Shown piece by piece: positions 35,079 through 45,237 of a stretch of DNA of 64,000 nt; position 1 is the first letter of the stretch, and every line of letters begins with the position of its first letter. This DNA is from Sphingobium yanoikuyae (GTDB lineage Bacteria > Pseudomonadota > Alphaproteobacteria > Sphingomonadales > Sphingomonadaceae). Position numbers and translations under genes: made by a program. Under the pieces are notes generated by a model. It did not search any database. It saw only the letters and a list, made by a program, of their open reading frames with translations, and had not been told where the DNA came from. Location: assembly GCF_013001025.1 (NCBI RefSeq), contig NZ_CP053021.1, positions 4,843,001-4,907,000 on the forward strand, in the 5' to 3' direction.

Positions 35079-35111
35079 GGCGACCGGCCGGACATCGCCC
35101 GGCCGGTCGCC
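35079..35111. terminator. Hairpin between convergent genes
   Basis: GGCGACCGGCCGG (35079-35091) and CCGGCCGGTCGCC (35099-35111) form a perfect 13-bp stem, between the GGDEF-EAL stop and the TonB receptor stop, which lies 4 bases on. Confidence 0.8.
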
Positions 35112-35114
35112 CTT

Positions 35115-37988
35115 TCAGAAGAACAGCTTGCGGAAGCTGACCGACACGGTCCGGCCGAGCGGGTCGAGATAGCCCGGCTGATAGCGGACCGGCGTGGCCC
35201 CGGTCGCGTCGGTCACGTCGCGGCGGGTGTTGAAGATATTGTCGATGCCGATCGACACGCGCGCGCCGCGCAGGAAGGGATGGGCCTTCACCAGGCTGGG
35301 CATCTGGCCGAAATTGGCGAACAGCCGCAGATTGGCGGTCGCCAGGCTGGCAAAGTCCAGCCGCGAACTGCCGCCCAAGGCGCCATCGACATGGGTGCCG
35401 CTTTCCCAGTCGACGCCCAGCCGGCCGCCAATGCCATTGTTCACATAGCCGACCCGCGCCTTCAACTCGTGGCGCGGTTGCCCGCCCGACGAGCCGACCG
35501 CATCACCGTCGAGCAGGTTGAGTTCGGGCACGCCCGGCGCGATCAGGATGCTCTCGGTCAGGTGCCAGGTATGATAGAGGCTGAAGGTCAGCCGCCCGCC
35601 GGCCTGGCCTGCGCCGGGGCCACGGAAACCGCCCGGCCCACCAAAGCCGCCGCCCGGACCACCGGGGCCACTCGGCCCGCGCGGACCATCGCCACCGCCC
35701 TGCGCATTATCACCACCCTGGCCGCCATTCTGGCCACCGGGGCCATCATTGCCGCGCTGGTTGTTGTCGCCGTCGCCGCGGGGCGCGCTGTCATTGCCCT
35801 CGCCGCGCGGCGGACCGCCCTCGCGATTGCCCTCCGCGCCGTCGCGCGGGCCGCGATTGCCGAAGGCGGCGCGCATGTCCTGCAATTCCTTGGGCCGATC
35901 CTCGGGCTTGGCGCCGGCCGCGCGCCACGCCTCGATCACCTTCTGGATGTGCGACTTCAATGAGATGGACAGGTCGAAGCCCCAGCGCAGTTGCTCGCTC
36001 TGCGAACGCAGATAGTTGATCGGCCGCCCGTCGATACTCAGCAACTGGCCATCCTCGTCGCGCATGAAACGCTGCGGGAAGGCATTCTCGATCGCCGGCG
36101 TCGGCGTCGGGAAGGCGGAAATGGGGTTGCTGGTCCGGCTGTTGAGATAGGTCGCCGTCAGCGTCAGGTTCGGTTTCTCGAACGGCTTGATCCGGGCGTT
36201 GATGCGGAACTGGTCGCGCGTGCTGGATCGCAGGTCCGGGTTGCCGCCAGAAAATTGCGTGACGAACACGGTCTGGCCGGTGGCATAGTCGAACACCGAC
36301 ACGTTGGGCGTCGAAATCACCGGATCGTTGATCTGCGTGCCGGTCGGCGCCGACTTGTCCTGATTGGCCGACACCAGCAACTGCACCGCCGGCACCGGCC
36401 GCCAGCGCAGGCCATAGCCCAGCGTCGACAGCGTGCCGAAATCCGACAGATGCTGCGCCCCGGCGTTCATGTTGACGCCGACATCGCCGATCGCGCCCAG
36501 GAACCCCTTGGACCGGCTGGTCAGCGGTATGTCGAAACTGACCTGTCCGCTCGCAATCTCGCGATTATAGTCGAGGCCGCGTTCCACGCCTGACCGCACC
36601 GAATGGCTTTCAAAGCCATTGGCCGATCCACCGACCCGCACCGACGTCATGACATTGCCGGCCGGCAGGGTCAGCAGTGATCCGCTGACCAGCAGGTCGC
36701 CGCCGATCGCGCGCGATTGCGACCGGGCGCGGTCGGTCAGGCGCGATTGCAGCAGGTCGGCGGTGAAGGCGCCATAGGGATTGACGCTGGCCGATCCGGC
36801 ATCGAGCGCGGCCTGGATGCCGCCCGTGTCGACGCCGCGATCGGTGCGGGTGCGGGTGTCGGAAATGTCGCCATTGCCGGTGAAGGACCATTGCCAGGTG
36901 CCGCCTAGCCGGCCGTTCAGCGTGACGCCGATGTGCCCGGTGGTGCCGCGGATCTTCTGCCCCAGCGCGCCGGCCTGCTCCAGATAGCGATAGAGGCGGA
37001 CATCGTCGCCAAAGGCGGAGAAGGGATTGCCGCCGGGCAGGGTGAGGGCTGCGGCCGACAGGCCCTGCAGCGAATCATTGTCGGACAGTTCCAGCCGGCC
37101 GTTGATCGTCGCCGATACGCCGCCCAGCGCGCGCGCCAGCGTCGCGTTGGCGGAAAAATTCTCGGTCGCGGGGCTGAGCGTGCGATATTTGCTGAGATTG
37201 CTGACGCTGGTCTGGTTCGCGCCGGCAACGAAATCATTGAGGGCGGGGGCGCCATTGGCGGCGCTGCCGGGCACGCTGGCGATCGTGACGGTCTGGCCGG
37301 CGGCCGCCGACAGGGCCGGGTCGATCTCTGCTCCGCGGTCGATCGCGGTGATATTGCCGGCCAGCGAATAGGGCATGCTGGGCGCTGCGGCATTGATGCC
37401 ACGCTCGCTCTCCAGCAGATTGTCGGCCCGGCTATATTTGACGTTCAGCGTCAGCCGATTGTCGCCCCGGATGCGCAGCACGCCGACTTCGCCCTGGCCA
37501 TTTTCGCGTCCGCCATCGGTGGTCGTGCCACCGCGCAGGTCGACCGTGGTCGCGCGGAAACGCTGACGCAGGACGATGTTCACCACCTTCTGCGTCGGCG
37601 CATAGCCATAGGACAGGGCCACTTCCTCTGGCAGGATGTCGACCCGCGACACCGCTTCGGATGGCAGGTCGGAAATTTCCGAAAAGCTGGAAATGCGCTT
37701 GCCGTTCAGCAGGATGACCGGCGTGCCATTGGTCTGTGGCGACAATTCGGTGATGATTTCGGAAATCGACGTGACGCCCAGCGCCCGGACATCGGCGGGC
37801 GACAATTGCTGTTCGGGCTTGATGTCGCCGGGCACCGCGCCGCGCTGGACCGCGCCGGTCACGACAATCTCGTCGCCCTCGTCCATCTGGGCCGGCGGCC
37901 CCTTCTGCTCGGCCTCCTGCGCCATCAGCGCGCCGGGCGCCGCGCCCAGCATCAGTGAAAACAGCAGCAGCGACGTCGTCTGGCGCAC
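35115..37988 (-). CDS. TonB-dependent receptor with glycine-rich insert
   Basis: The 957-residue outer-membrane protein has a signal peptide (1-23), a plug region starting with DEIVVTGAVQRG and LLNGKRISSF, then a long beta-barrel ending SVSFRKLFF. Residues about 710-796 (35601-35861) are an insert of nearly pure G, P, D, R, N and Q. The substrate is unknown; a TonB-receptor-like role in sphingomonads is import of siderophores, sugars or aromatic breakdown products. The next gene on the other strand encodes an M28 peptidase; peptide uptake is a possible link. Confidence 0.88.
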   Translation of the reverse strand: MRQTTSLLLFSLMLGAAPGALMAQEAEQKGPPAQMDEGDEIVVTGAVQRGAVPGDIKPEQQLSPADVRALGVTSISEIITELSPQTNGTPVILLNGKRISSFSEISDLPSEAVSRVDILPEEVALSYGYAPTQKVVNIVLRQRFRATTVDLRGGTTTDGGRENGQGEVGVLRIRGDNRLTLNVKYSRADNLLESERGINAAAPSMPYSLAGNITAIDRGAEIDPALSAAAGQTVTIASVPGSAANGAPALNDFVAGANQTSVSNLSKYRTLSPATENFSANATLARALGGVSATINGRLELSDNDSLQGLSAAALTLPGGNPFSAFGDDVRLYRYLEQAGALGQKIRGTTGHIGVTLNGRLGGTWQWSFTGNGDISDTRTRTDRGVDTGGIQAALDAGSASVNPYGAFTADLLQSRLTDRARSQSRAIGGDLLVSGSLLTLPAGNVMTSVRVGGSANGFESHSVRSGVERGLDYNREIASGQVSFDIPLTSRSKGFLGAIGDVGVNMNAGAQHLSDFGTLSTLGYGLRWRPVPAVQLLVSANQDKSAPTGTQINDPVISTPNVSVFDYATGQTVFVTQFSGGNPDLRSSTRDQFRINARIKPFEKPNLTLTATYLNSRTSNPISAFPTPTPAIENAFPQRFMRDEDGQLLSIDGRPINYLRSQSEQLRWGFDLSISLKSHIQKVIEAWRAAGAKPEDRPKELQDMRAAFGNRGPRDGAEGNREGGPPRGEGNDSAPRGDGDNNQRGNDGPGGQNGGQGGDNAQGGGDGPRGPSGPGGPGGGFGGPGGFRGPGAGQAGGRLTFSLYHTWHLTESILIAPGVPELNLLDGDAVGSSGGQPRHELKARVGYVNNGIGGRLGVDWESGTHVDGALGGSSRLDFASLATANLRLFANFGQMPSLVKAHPFLRGARVSIGIDNIFNTRRDVTDATGATPVRYQPGYLDPLGRTVSVSFRKLFF

Positions 37989-38212
37989 GGAAATTTACCC
38001 CTAATCTGGACCCTGACAGGATCTCGTTTAGGCCGCACTTGTCGCAAAAATCTGGCAAGGCAAAGACAGTTTTGTCGCAAAGTGTAACGGCGCGTCACAT
38101 GGTGCAACAAATGCGTGTTCGGGGCGTGATCGGCCTCACTTGCGATCCCGCGTCAGTCGGGCATAGACGGGCTTTCGCGGCCGCGCCTGACGGCCGGACG
38201 AAGGGGGATTAT

Positions 38213-39817
38213 ATGCGCCATTCCATCATCCTGCTGCCCTTGCTGTGTCTGGCCGCACCGGTCGCCGCGCAGCAGCCCGACGATCTCAACCGCGTCATCG
38301 ACGAAGGGCTGAACCACAGCCAGGTGATGCAGATCGCCCAGCATCTGACCGACGATATTGGCGGGCGCATGACCAATTCGCCGCAGATGCGGCAGGCCGA
38401 GGCCTGGACCGCCGACCAGTTTCGCCAATGGGGCCTGTCCAATGTCCGCAAGCAGGGCTTCCGCTTCGGTCGCGGCTGGTGGATTGCCAGCTCCTCGGTG
38501 AAGATGATCAGCCCACGCCCGATCCAGCTCACCGCCATCCCCATCGCCTGGACGCCGCCGACCAATGGCGTGCTGAGCGCACCGATCATCGTTGCGCCGA
38601 TGAAGAAGGAGCGCGATTTCGACGCCTGGCGCGGCAAGCTCGCCGGCAAGATCGTGCTGGTGTCGCTGCCCGGCACGGGCGACGAGCCGAACGAGGCCGC
38701 CTTCCAGCGGCTCAAGGGCGAGGATATCGAGAAGCTCGACAAGTTCGAGCAGCCCAAGAATGATCCCGCGTCGCTGGAGCGGCTGATGAAGCGCCTCAGC
38801 TTCACCCGCAAGCTGGAGGCCTTCCTGAAGGCCGAGGGGGCGGTCGGCTGGGCGCGTCAATCCTATCGCGACGGCAAGCTGCTCCATGGCGAGGGCTATG
38901 ATTTCGGCGTCAGCGACACGCCCGCGCTGCCCGGCGTCGAGATCGCGGCGGAGGATTATCGCCGTCTCGCCCGCCTCGCCAAGACCGGCCCGGCGCCGGT
39001 GCTGGAAATCAACAGCGACGTCCGTTTCGACGACAGCGACGTCAACGCCTACAACATCCTGGCCGATATTCCCGGCAGCGATCCCAAAGCCGGCTATGTC
39101 ATGGCCGGCGCGCATCTCGACAGCTGGGTCGCGGGCGACGGCGCGGCGGACAATGGCGCGGGCAGCGCCATGATCATGGAGGCTGCGCGCATCCTGAAAT
39201 CACTCGGGATCAAGCCCAAGCGCACGATCCGCTTCGCCCTCTGGTCGGGCGAGGAACAGGGGCTGTTCGGCTCCATGGCCTATGTCGACGAATATCTCGC
39301 CACCCGAGCACCGGGGCCGAAGGAGGAACAGGGGCGGGAGGAAATGTATTTCCGCTACAAGACCCGTTTCCCGATCACGCCCAAGCCCGGCTATGCGGAC
39401 CTGAAAGCCTATTTCAACATCGACAATGGCTCGGGCAAGCTGCGCGGCCTCTATGCCGAACGCAATGTCGCCGCCGTCTCGCTGCTGCGCGAATGGCTCA
39501 GCCCCTTTGCCAGCATGGGCGCCGGCAATGTCGTGTCGCAGCCGACCGGCGGCACCGACCATGAATATATGCAGGCGATCGGCGTGCCGGGCTATCAGTT
39601 CATCCAGGATCCGCTCGACTATGAAAGCCGTGTCCACCACAGTGGCATCGACACCTTCGATCATCTGAAGGCAGAGGATATGCGCCAGGGTGCCGTCGTC
39701 CTCGCCGGCATGCTGCTGCAGGCCGCGAACAGCGACAAGACCCTGCCGCGCATGCCGCTGCCGACCCAGCCGGCGGTCAGCGATCCGTTCAAATATGAGG
39801 ATCCGGCGCTGGACTGA
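38213..39817 (+). CDS. Secreted M28 family metallopeptidase
   Basis: The 534-residue protein has a signal peptide (ending APVAAQ, 1-19), a PA-domain-like middle part and an M28 zinc peptidase domain: VMAGAHLDSWVAGDGAADNG holds His and Asp ligands, LWSGEEQGLFGS holds the catalytic glutamate, and HHSGIDTFDHL the last histidine. It probably removes amino acids from peptides in the periplasm or outside. The start at 38213 puts the signal peptide at the N-terminus. It is divergent from the TonB receptor. Confidence 0.9.
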   Translation: MRHSIILLPLLCLAAPVAAQQPDDLNRVIDEGLNHSQVMQIAQHLTDDIGGRMTNSPQMRQAEAWTADQFRQWGLSNVRKQGFRFGRGWWIASSSVKMISPRPIQLTAIPIAWTPPTNGVLSAPIIVAPMKKERDFDAWRGKLAGKIVLVSLPGTGDEPNEAAFQRLKGEDIEKLDKFEQPKNDPASLERLMKRLSFTRKLEAFLKAEGAVGWARQSYRDGKLLHGEGYDFGVSDTPALPGVEIAAEDYRRLARLAKTGPAPVLEINSDVRFDDSDVNAYNILADIPGSDPKAGYVMAGAHLDSWVAGDGAADNGAGSAMIMEAARILKSLGIKPKRTIRFALWSGEEQGLFGSMAYVDEYLATRAPGPKEEQGREEMYFRYKTRFPITPKPGYADLKAYFNIDNGSGKLRGLYAERNVAAVSLLREWLSPFASMGAGNVVSQPTGGTDHEYMQAIGVPGYQFIQDPLDYESRVHHSGIDTFDHLKAEDMRQGAVVLAGMLLQAANSDKTLPRMPLPTQPAVSDPFKYEDPALD

Positions 39818-39852
39818 ACGTAACGGGCGGGGCGGCGGCGTCGCCGCTCCGC

Positions 39853-40560
39853 CTAGCTCTGGGCGTCGTGAAAGATGATGCCCAGCGTATGGCGCATGCC
39901 GGACAGGAGCCGGCTGACGCCATGGCGCATCTGCACCCGGTGGATGCCGCGCGTGCCCGTCACCGGCCGCTCACGCACCGGGAAGACCACGGCATCGCCC
40001 TTGCGCAGCGGCACCATTTCGGGGCGCGACTGCATGCGCGGGCGCTGTTCGGTCAGGATGAAGGCGCCGCCGGTGAAATCCGCTTCCGGCTCCGATAGCA
40101 ATATAGCCGCCTGCAACGGGAAGATGGTCGCGCCATAGACATCCTGATGTAGCGCATTCCAGTCGCCCGCCTCATAGCGCAGCAGCAAGGGCGTCGCCTT
40201 GTCCTGGCCACCGAGCGCGCACTGGTTCAGGAAATCGGCGTGACGGGCGGGGTAGAGCGCATCGCTCCCCAGCATCGCTGCCCAGCGATTGGCGACCTGC
40301 GCCAGCGGCGGATAAAGTGCCTCGCGTAGCGCGGCGACCGGCTCGGGCAACGGGTAGTCGAAATAGCGATAGCGCCCCCGGCCATAGCCATGGCGCGCCA
40401 TCACCACCTCCTTGCGGAAGGCATGGGGCTGATCCCATAGCGCCACGATCGCGTCGCACTGGTCCGGGGAAAGCAGGGCAGGCAGGCGCGCGGCGCCATG
40501 GCGGTCGAGGTCGGTCAGGTCCATGGTGCGCAGCATGGGCGGCGCGCGGCGCGGCGTCAT
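39853..40560 (-). CDS. 2-oxoglutarate/Fe(II)-dependent oxygenase
   Basis: The 235-residue protein shows the facial triad: ALHQDVYGATIFPLQAA with H-x-D, and HRVQMRHGVSRLLSGMRH with the distal histidine and arginine for 2-oxoglutarate. FPVRERPVTGTRGIHRV is also seen. The family covers prolyl hydroxylase-type and similar enzymes acting on proteins or small molecules. The start at 40560 is one of three in-frame ATGs (also 40536 and 40524) and is uncertain. A small gap separates it from the methyltransferase gene. Confidence 0.78.
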   Translation of the reverse strand: MTPRRAPPMLRTMDLTDLDRHGAARLPALLSPDQCDAIVALWDQPHAFRKEVVMARHGYGRGRYRYFDYPLPEPVAALREALYPPLAQVANRWAAMLGSDALYPARHADFLNQCALGGQDKATPLLLRYEAGDWNALHQDVYGATIFPLQAAILLSEPEADFTGGAFILTEQRPRMQSRPEMVPLRKGDAVVFPVRERPVTGTRGIHRVQMRHGVSRLLSGMRHTLGIIFHDAQS

Positions 40561-40588
40561 CCCGCGCCTTGCGTTCAAATCCGGCGGA

Positions 40589-41344
40589 TCATTTGGGCTT
40601 GCGGAAGCGGTAGAGGAAACGGTCCGTCTTGCCGCGAATGGCAGGATCGAACACCAGCTTGCTGTGATCGTCGGCCGGATTGGCGAGCAGCGGGCTCTGC
40701 GCCTCCAGCACGAAGCCGGCACGCAGGAAGTCGGCCTTGACCACGGCGGGGTCGATCCGGTGGAGTTTGTCCACGACGGCGCGGGTGTCGCCGGCCGGGC
40801 CGACATGGTCGATGATGCCGACGATCCCCCCCGGCCTGGTCGCGGCATAGAGCGTCTTCACGAAGGCATCGGGGGCGGTGCGCGGAATGCCGAACTTATC
40901 CGACTGCCAGTAGAGATCATGGTAGCTCAGATTGATGATGCTGAAGTCGAAACTGTCGGGCGCTGCCGCGAAGGCCTCGAACGGATAGCGCACCCAGTCG
41001 ACCTCCGGCCGGCGCGCAACCAGTGCCGCCCATTTGGGCTTCTCTTCCTCGCTGGCGTAGAATTGGCTGGGCTCGAACCCGGTCACCTTGCCCTTGGGGC
41101 CGACCGCATCGGCCATGATCTCCGCCCAATAGCCCGATCCGGTCATGATGTCGGCCGCCTTCATGCCGGGCTTGAGGCCCAGGAACGCCAGCGTCTCGGC
41201 CGGCTTGCGGCTTTCGTCCAGCGCCCGTGCGTCGGCGGGCCGCTTGGGATCGGCCACGGCGGCGGCAAGATCGGTCTTGGCGGTGGCGATGATCGGCGTG
41301 GACAGGGCAAGGCCGCTCAGGGCCAGGGCAAGCATCAGGCGCAT
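40589..41344 (-). CDS. Class I SAM methyltransferase with signal peptide
   Basis: The 251-residue product starts with an export signal (MRLMLALALSGLALSTPIIA) and then a Rossmann methyltransferase fold: GLKPGMKAADIMTGSGYWAE (SAM site), PDSFDFSIINLSYHDLYW, and RPGGIVGIIDH. GAGGGG lies 8 bases upstream of the start at 41344. Periplasmic methyltransferases are unusual, because SAM is cytosolic; the family is nevertheless recurrent in proteobacteria with such leaders. The substrate is unknown. Confidence 0.82.
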   Translation of the reverse strand: MRLMLALALSGLALSTPIIATAKTDLAAAVADPKRPADARALDESRKPAETLAFLGLKPGMKAADIMTGSGYWAEIMADAVGPKGKVTGFEPSQFYASEEEKPKWAALVARRPEVDWVRYPFEAFAAAPDSFDFSIINLSYHDLYWQSDKFGIPRTAPDAFVKTLYAATRPGGIVGIIDHVGPAGDTRAVVDKLHRIDPAVVKADFLRAGFVLEAQSPLLANPADDHSKLVFDPAIRGKTDRFLYRFRKPK

Positions 41345-41563
41345 GGATTGTCCCCTCATGGAAGGCGGGCCAGCATGCGCCCGATCGCGCATCCGTTCAA
41401 CGATCTGTGTCGATGCCGGTCGATCGATTCCGGTCGTTGGTCGAAGGGCGGGGCAGGCCTGCCGCGTCCACTCGGCTCTCCACATGCACGTTCAGGCCCA
41501 ATCATATTGTCATGGTTAACGGGCTCGGCTTGGGACGGCGCGGGGGCAGATGATAAGGAGAAA

Positions 41564-41866
41564 ATGATGTCGCACCCGATGAAATTAGCCCCCATTGCCA
41601 TGGTGTTGGTGGGCTCGCTGGGGCTGGGTGGCTGTGCCACGAAATCCTTCGTGCGCGAACAGGTGGCGACCGTGAACCAGCGCGTCGATGCGCTCGACGC
41701 CAAGCTGCAGACCACCGACGGCACGGCGCAGCAGGCTCTGGCCCAGGCCCAGTCGGCCGCCGGTCAGGCCCAGAATAATGGTCAGCGCCTCGATCAGTTG
41801 AACGCCCGCGTCGACGGTGTCGAGCAGCAGATGCGCGAAGCCAAGACCAAGCGCGCCAGAAACTGA
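41564..41866 (+). CDS. Lpp-like outer-membrane lipoprotein with coiled coil
   Basis: The 100-residue protein has a lipoprotein signal with LGLGGCATKSF, cysteine at about 24, and then heptad-like repeats rich in A, Q and V (DALDAKLQTTDGTAQQALAQ and onward) that predict a coiled coil, ending in basic residues RARN. This resembles Lpp/alanine-zipper proteins that tether outer membrane to peptidoglycan. AAGGAG 6 bases before the ATG is a strong ribosome site. Confidence 0.8.
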   Translation: MMSHPMKLAPIAMVLVGSLGLGGCATKSFVREQVATVNQRVDALDAKLQTTDGTAQQALAQAQSAAGQAQNNGQRLDQLNARVDGVEQQMREAKTKRARN

Positions 41867-41982
41867 TCGCGCAACTGATCACGTAGCCGATCAAGCTACC
41901 GATCCGGTCGGGCTGGTCCCGATCCCGTGCCGGCGCCCCCGCTTCATGGGGGCGCCGGCCCCATTCCCGGATAGGCTCCTCC

Positions 41983-42657
41983 ATGCACAAATTCCCATGG
42001 GCGCTGGCGATGCTGGCGCTGTTCGGTGCCTCTCCCGCGCTGGCGGCCGCGCCAGAAGCGGCCGCGTCCGAGAAGCCCGCGCCTGAAACCCCACGATCGC
42101 CCGATGCGCGCCGGGTGATCGACTGGATTGCCGCGACCGGCGACAATCATGGCCTGCCTTATGCTATCGTCGACAAGCAGGCGGCTCATGTCTTCCTGTT
42201 CGATGCCAGGGGCAAGGCGCTGGCCGATGCGCCGGTGCTGATCGGCATCGCGCCCGGAGACGATGCCACGCCAGGCGTCGGCAAGAAGAGCCTGGCGGAG
42301 ATCGGCCCGGCGGAAAAAACCACGCCAGCCGGCCGCTTCCTTGCCAAATTCGGCCTGGCGGCGGGCAAGCAACGCGTGCTGTGGGTCGATTATGCGACCT
42401 CGGTCGCGATGCACACCATCCCCAAGGGCAATCTCAAGGAAAAGCGGCGCGAGCGCATGCTGTCGTCGACGATCGACGATAATCGCATCACCTTTGGCTG
42501 CATCAACGTGCCGATCGCCTTCTATAATCGCGGCTTGCGCCCGCAATTTCTGAAAAAGGGCGGCTATGTCTATGTGCTGCCGGACACAAAATCGCTCGAG
42601 GCGGTTTTCCCTCCCCTGCATGTCCAGTCTTATCCGAAGGCGGACGCATCCTCATAA
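41983..42657 (+). CDS. L,D-transpeptidase (YkuD) family protein
   Basis: The 224-residue exported protein has a signal peptide ending SPALAAAPE (about 22) and a YkuD-like catalytic region with the histidine MHTIPKGN and the nucleophile motif ITFGCINVP (Cys in a variant of the SHGCIR motif). Such enzymes make 3-3 peptidoglycan cross-links or attach lipoproteins. The neighbouring Lpp-like lipoprotein at 41,564 is a plausible substrate. The motif context is weaker than in canonical enzymes, so activity is likely but unproven. Confidence 0.8.
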   Translation: MHKFPWALAMLALFGASPALAAAPEAAASEKPAPETPRSPDARRVIDWIAATGDNHGLPYAIVDKQAAHVFLFDARGKALADAPVLIGIAPGDDATPGVGKKSLAEIGPAEKTTPAGRFLAKFGLAAGKQRVLWVDYATSVAMHTIPKGNLKEKRRERMLSSTIDDNRITFGCINVPIAFYNRGLRPQFLKKGGYVYVLPDTKSLEAVFPPLHVQSYPKADASS

Positions 42658-42673
42658 GGCGGGAGGCACGCGT

Positions 42674-43084
42674 ATGATGATCGGGAGGGCAAGTGGCCTG
42701 ATACTGGTTGCGGCGGCGGGTCTGTCGTCGGGCAGCGCACAGGCTGGCTTTTATTCGGGCGAGGCGCTGCTGGAAAGCTGCACCGTCGACCGCAATGACA
42801 AGGCTTTTTTCGAGAAAAGCTATGAATGCGTCGGCTATGTCGCCGGCGCGGTCGATGCGTTCAACACCACGCGCGAGGTGAATGGCCTCAAAAGCTGCAT
42901 CCCCGCCGATGTGACGCTCAACCAGTTGAAGGGCGCCACCGTCGACTATCTGCGCGCTAATCCGGACAAGCGCGCCCAGTCCGCCTCCGCCCTGGTCTTC
43001 ACCGCCACGCGGCAAGCCTGGCCCTGCCCGAAGGCAAAGGCAAAGGCAAAGGCCAGGCCCGGCACGAAGAAGAAACGGAATTAG
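42674..43084 (+). CDS. Rap1a/Tai-like secreted protein
   Basis: The 136-residue protein has a signal peptide (1-24, ending AQAG) and the Rap1a/Tai pattern LLESCTVDRNDKAFF, YECVGYVAGAVDAF, KSCIPADVTLNQLKG, and ARQAWPCPKA with four cysteines for two disulfides. The C-terminus is a lysine/alanine-rich tail (KAKAKAKARPGTKKKRN). Family members include immunity proteins against T6SS effectors, but most chromosomal copies have no known toxin. No effector gene is adjacent. Confidence 0.78.
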   Translation: MMIGRASGLILVAAAGLSSGSAQAGFYSGEALLESCTVDRNDKAFFEKSYECVGYVAGAVDAFNTTREVNGLKSCIPADVTLNQLKGATVDYLRANPDKRAQSASALVFTATRQAWPCPKAKAKAKARPGTKKKRN

Positions 43085-43087
43085 CGC

Positions 43088-44224
43088 TTATTTCGCGGCC
43101 TTGCCGACGGGGCGCATATAGAGGCGCGCCATCGCCGCCTCCATCTTTGCCCGGTCGACCGACAGGATCACGCGCTGCGCCTGCTCGCCCAGATGCGGGC
43201 GATAGGATTCCGTCCAGGACAGCGTGTCGCCATAGGCCGCCGTCTGGCTGGTCTCGAAATCGACCCACAAAGTCTCGTCCTTCGTCACGATCTCCGGATT
43301 GAGCCAGGCCATGGCGACGATCTCGTCCCACATCGGATAGCCCGGCTCCAGCCCGGTCTGAAACAGATCGGTCAGCGGCGTGTGAGCGGGCTTCAGCCCG
43401 TCGAGGAAGGCGCGGGTCCATTGCGTGCCGGTGGACGGATCGACCGGGATCATCGTGATCTTCTTCCACGGCGCATGGGCAAAGATCTTCGCCGCTTCGG
43501 GATCCCAGCGAATGTTGAACTCGCGGCGCGGCGAATTGACGAATTCGCGGGCAAACTGCTCGGCCGACGGCCCTTCCAGCACCTGATGCGGGGCCAGGCT
43601 GCCGCCCATATAGAGGATTTCCTTCACATTGGCGGCAAAGCTGGGGTCCAGGCTCTGGGCGATGGCGATATTGGTCATCGGCCCGGTCGCGAACAGGGTG
43701 ATCTCGCCCGGATGCGCCTTCACCATCCGCACCAGGAAGGCGGCGGCAATCTCTGCGCTCGGCTTCGTCCTGGGGTTGCCGATCGGCAGGTCGGGCACCT
43801 TGGTCGGATCGGTCGATCCGGGATGCTCCTGGATCGTGTCGCCCGGCCAGTAATCGGTCCATGGCCCCTTGAACACCAGCCGGCCATATTGGCCTTCCCA
43901 GCGCTTGGTCGCCTCGGCGCTGTTGAGCAGCGGGAAGGTCGCGCCCGGCACCACCGGCACGTCGGTCCGGCCCAATATCTCCAGCGTACGCAGCGCATAG
44001 GCGGTCGCCGTGTTGCGCCACACCGATCCGCTGGTGGTGGTGATGCCCAGCACCTCGACATCCGGGCTTTGCAGCAACAGCAGCGGCACGCCGTTGAGGC
44101 CGATCATGTCGTCATCGACGATCACCAGCCGCTTGGGGCTTGCCGGCGTGGCGGGCTTGGCATTGCCCCCCTGCACGCCCAGCATCAGCGCCAGCGCGCC
44201 CAGCATGATCTTCATCGTCCGCAT
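43088..44224 (-). CDS. Nucleoside hydrolase-like protein with altered metal motif
   Basis: The 378-residue protein has an export signal (1-22) and an IU-nucleoside hydrolase fold: RLVIVDDDMIGLNGVPLLLL, then EITLFATGPMTNIAIAQSL and the SPRREFNIRWDPEAAKI block. Family enzymes hold calcium with D-x-D-x3-D-D near the N-terminus. Here residues 37-45 read D-D-D-M-I-G-L-N-G, so the last two aspartates are L and N. Metal binding may be changed. The possible starts are 44224 and 44215. Confidence 0.85.
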   Translation of the reverse strand: MRTMKIMLGALALMLGVQGGNAKPATPASPKRLVIVDDDMIGLNGVPLLLLQSPDVEVLGITTTSGSVWRNTATAYALRTLEILGRTDVPVVPGATFPLLNSAEATKRWEGQYGRLVFKGPWTDYWPGDTIQEHPGSTDPTKVPDLPIGNPRTKPSAEIAAAFLVRMVKAHPGEITLFATGPMTNIAIAQSLDPSFAANVKEILYMGGSLAPHQVLEGPSAEQFAREFVNSPRREFNIRWDPEAAKIFAHAPWKKITMIPVDPSTGTQWTRAFLDGLKPAHTPLTDLFQTGLEPGYPMWDEIVAMAWLNPEIVTKDETLWVDFETSQTAAYGDTLSWTESYRPHLGEQAQRVILSVDRAKMEAAMARLYMRPVGKAAK

Positions 44225-44265
44225 TGCGTCAAACCCCCATTTCGCTTCGTCCCGCCGCCTGTTAG

Positions 44266-45216
<951 letters not shown>

Positions 45217-45237
45217 TTCGCGTCACAGGGGGAAGGC

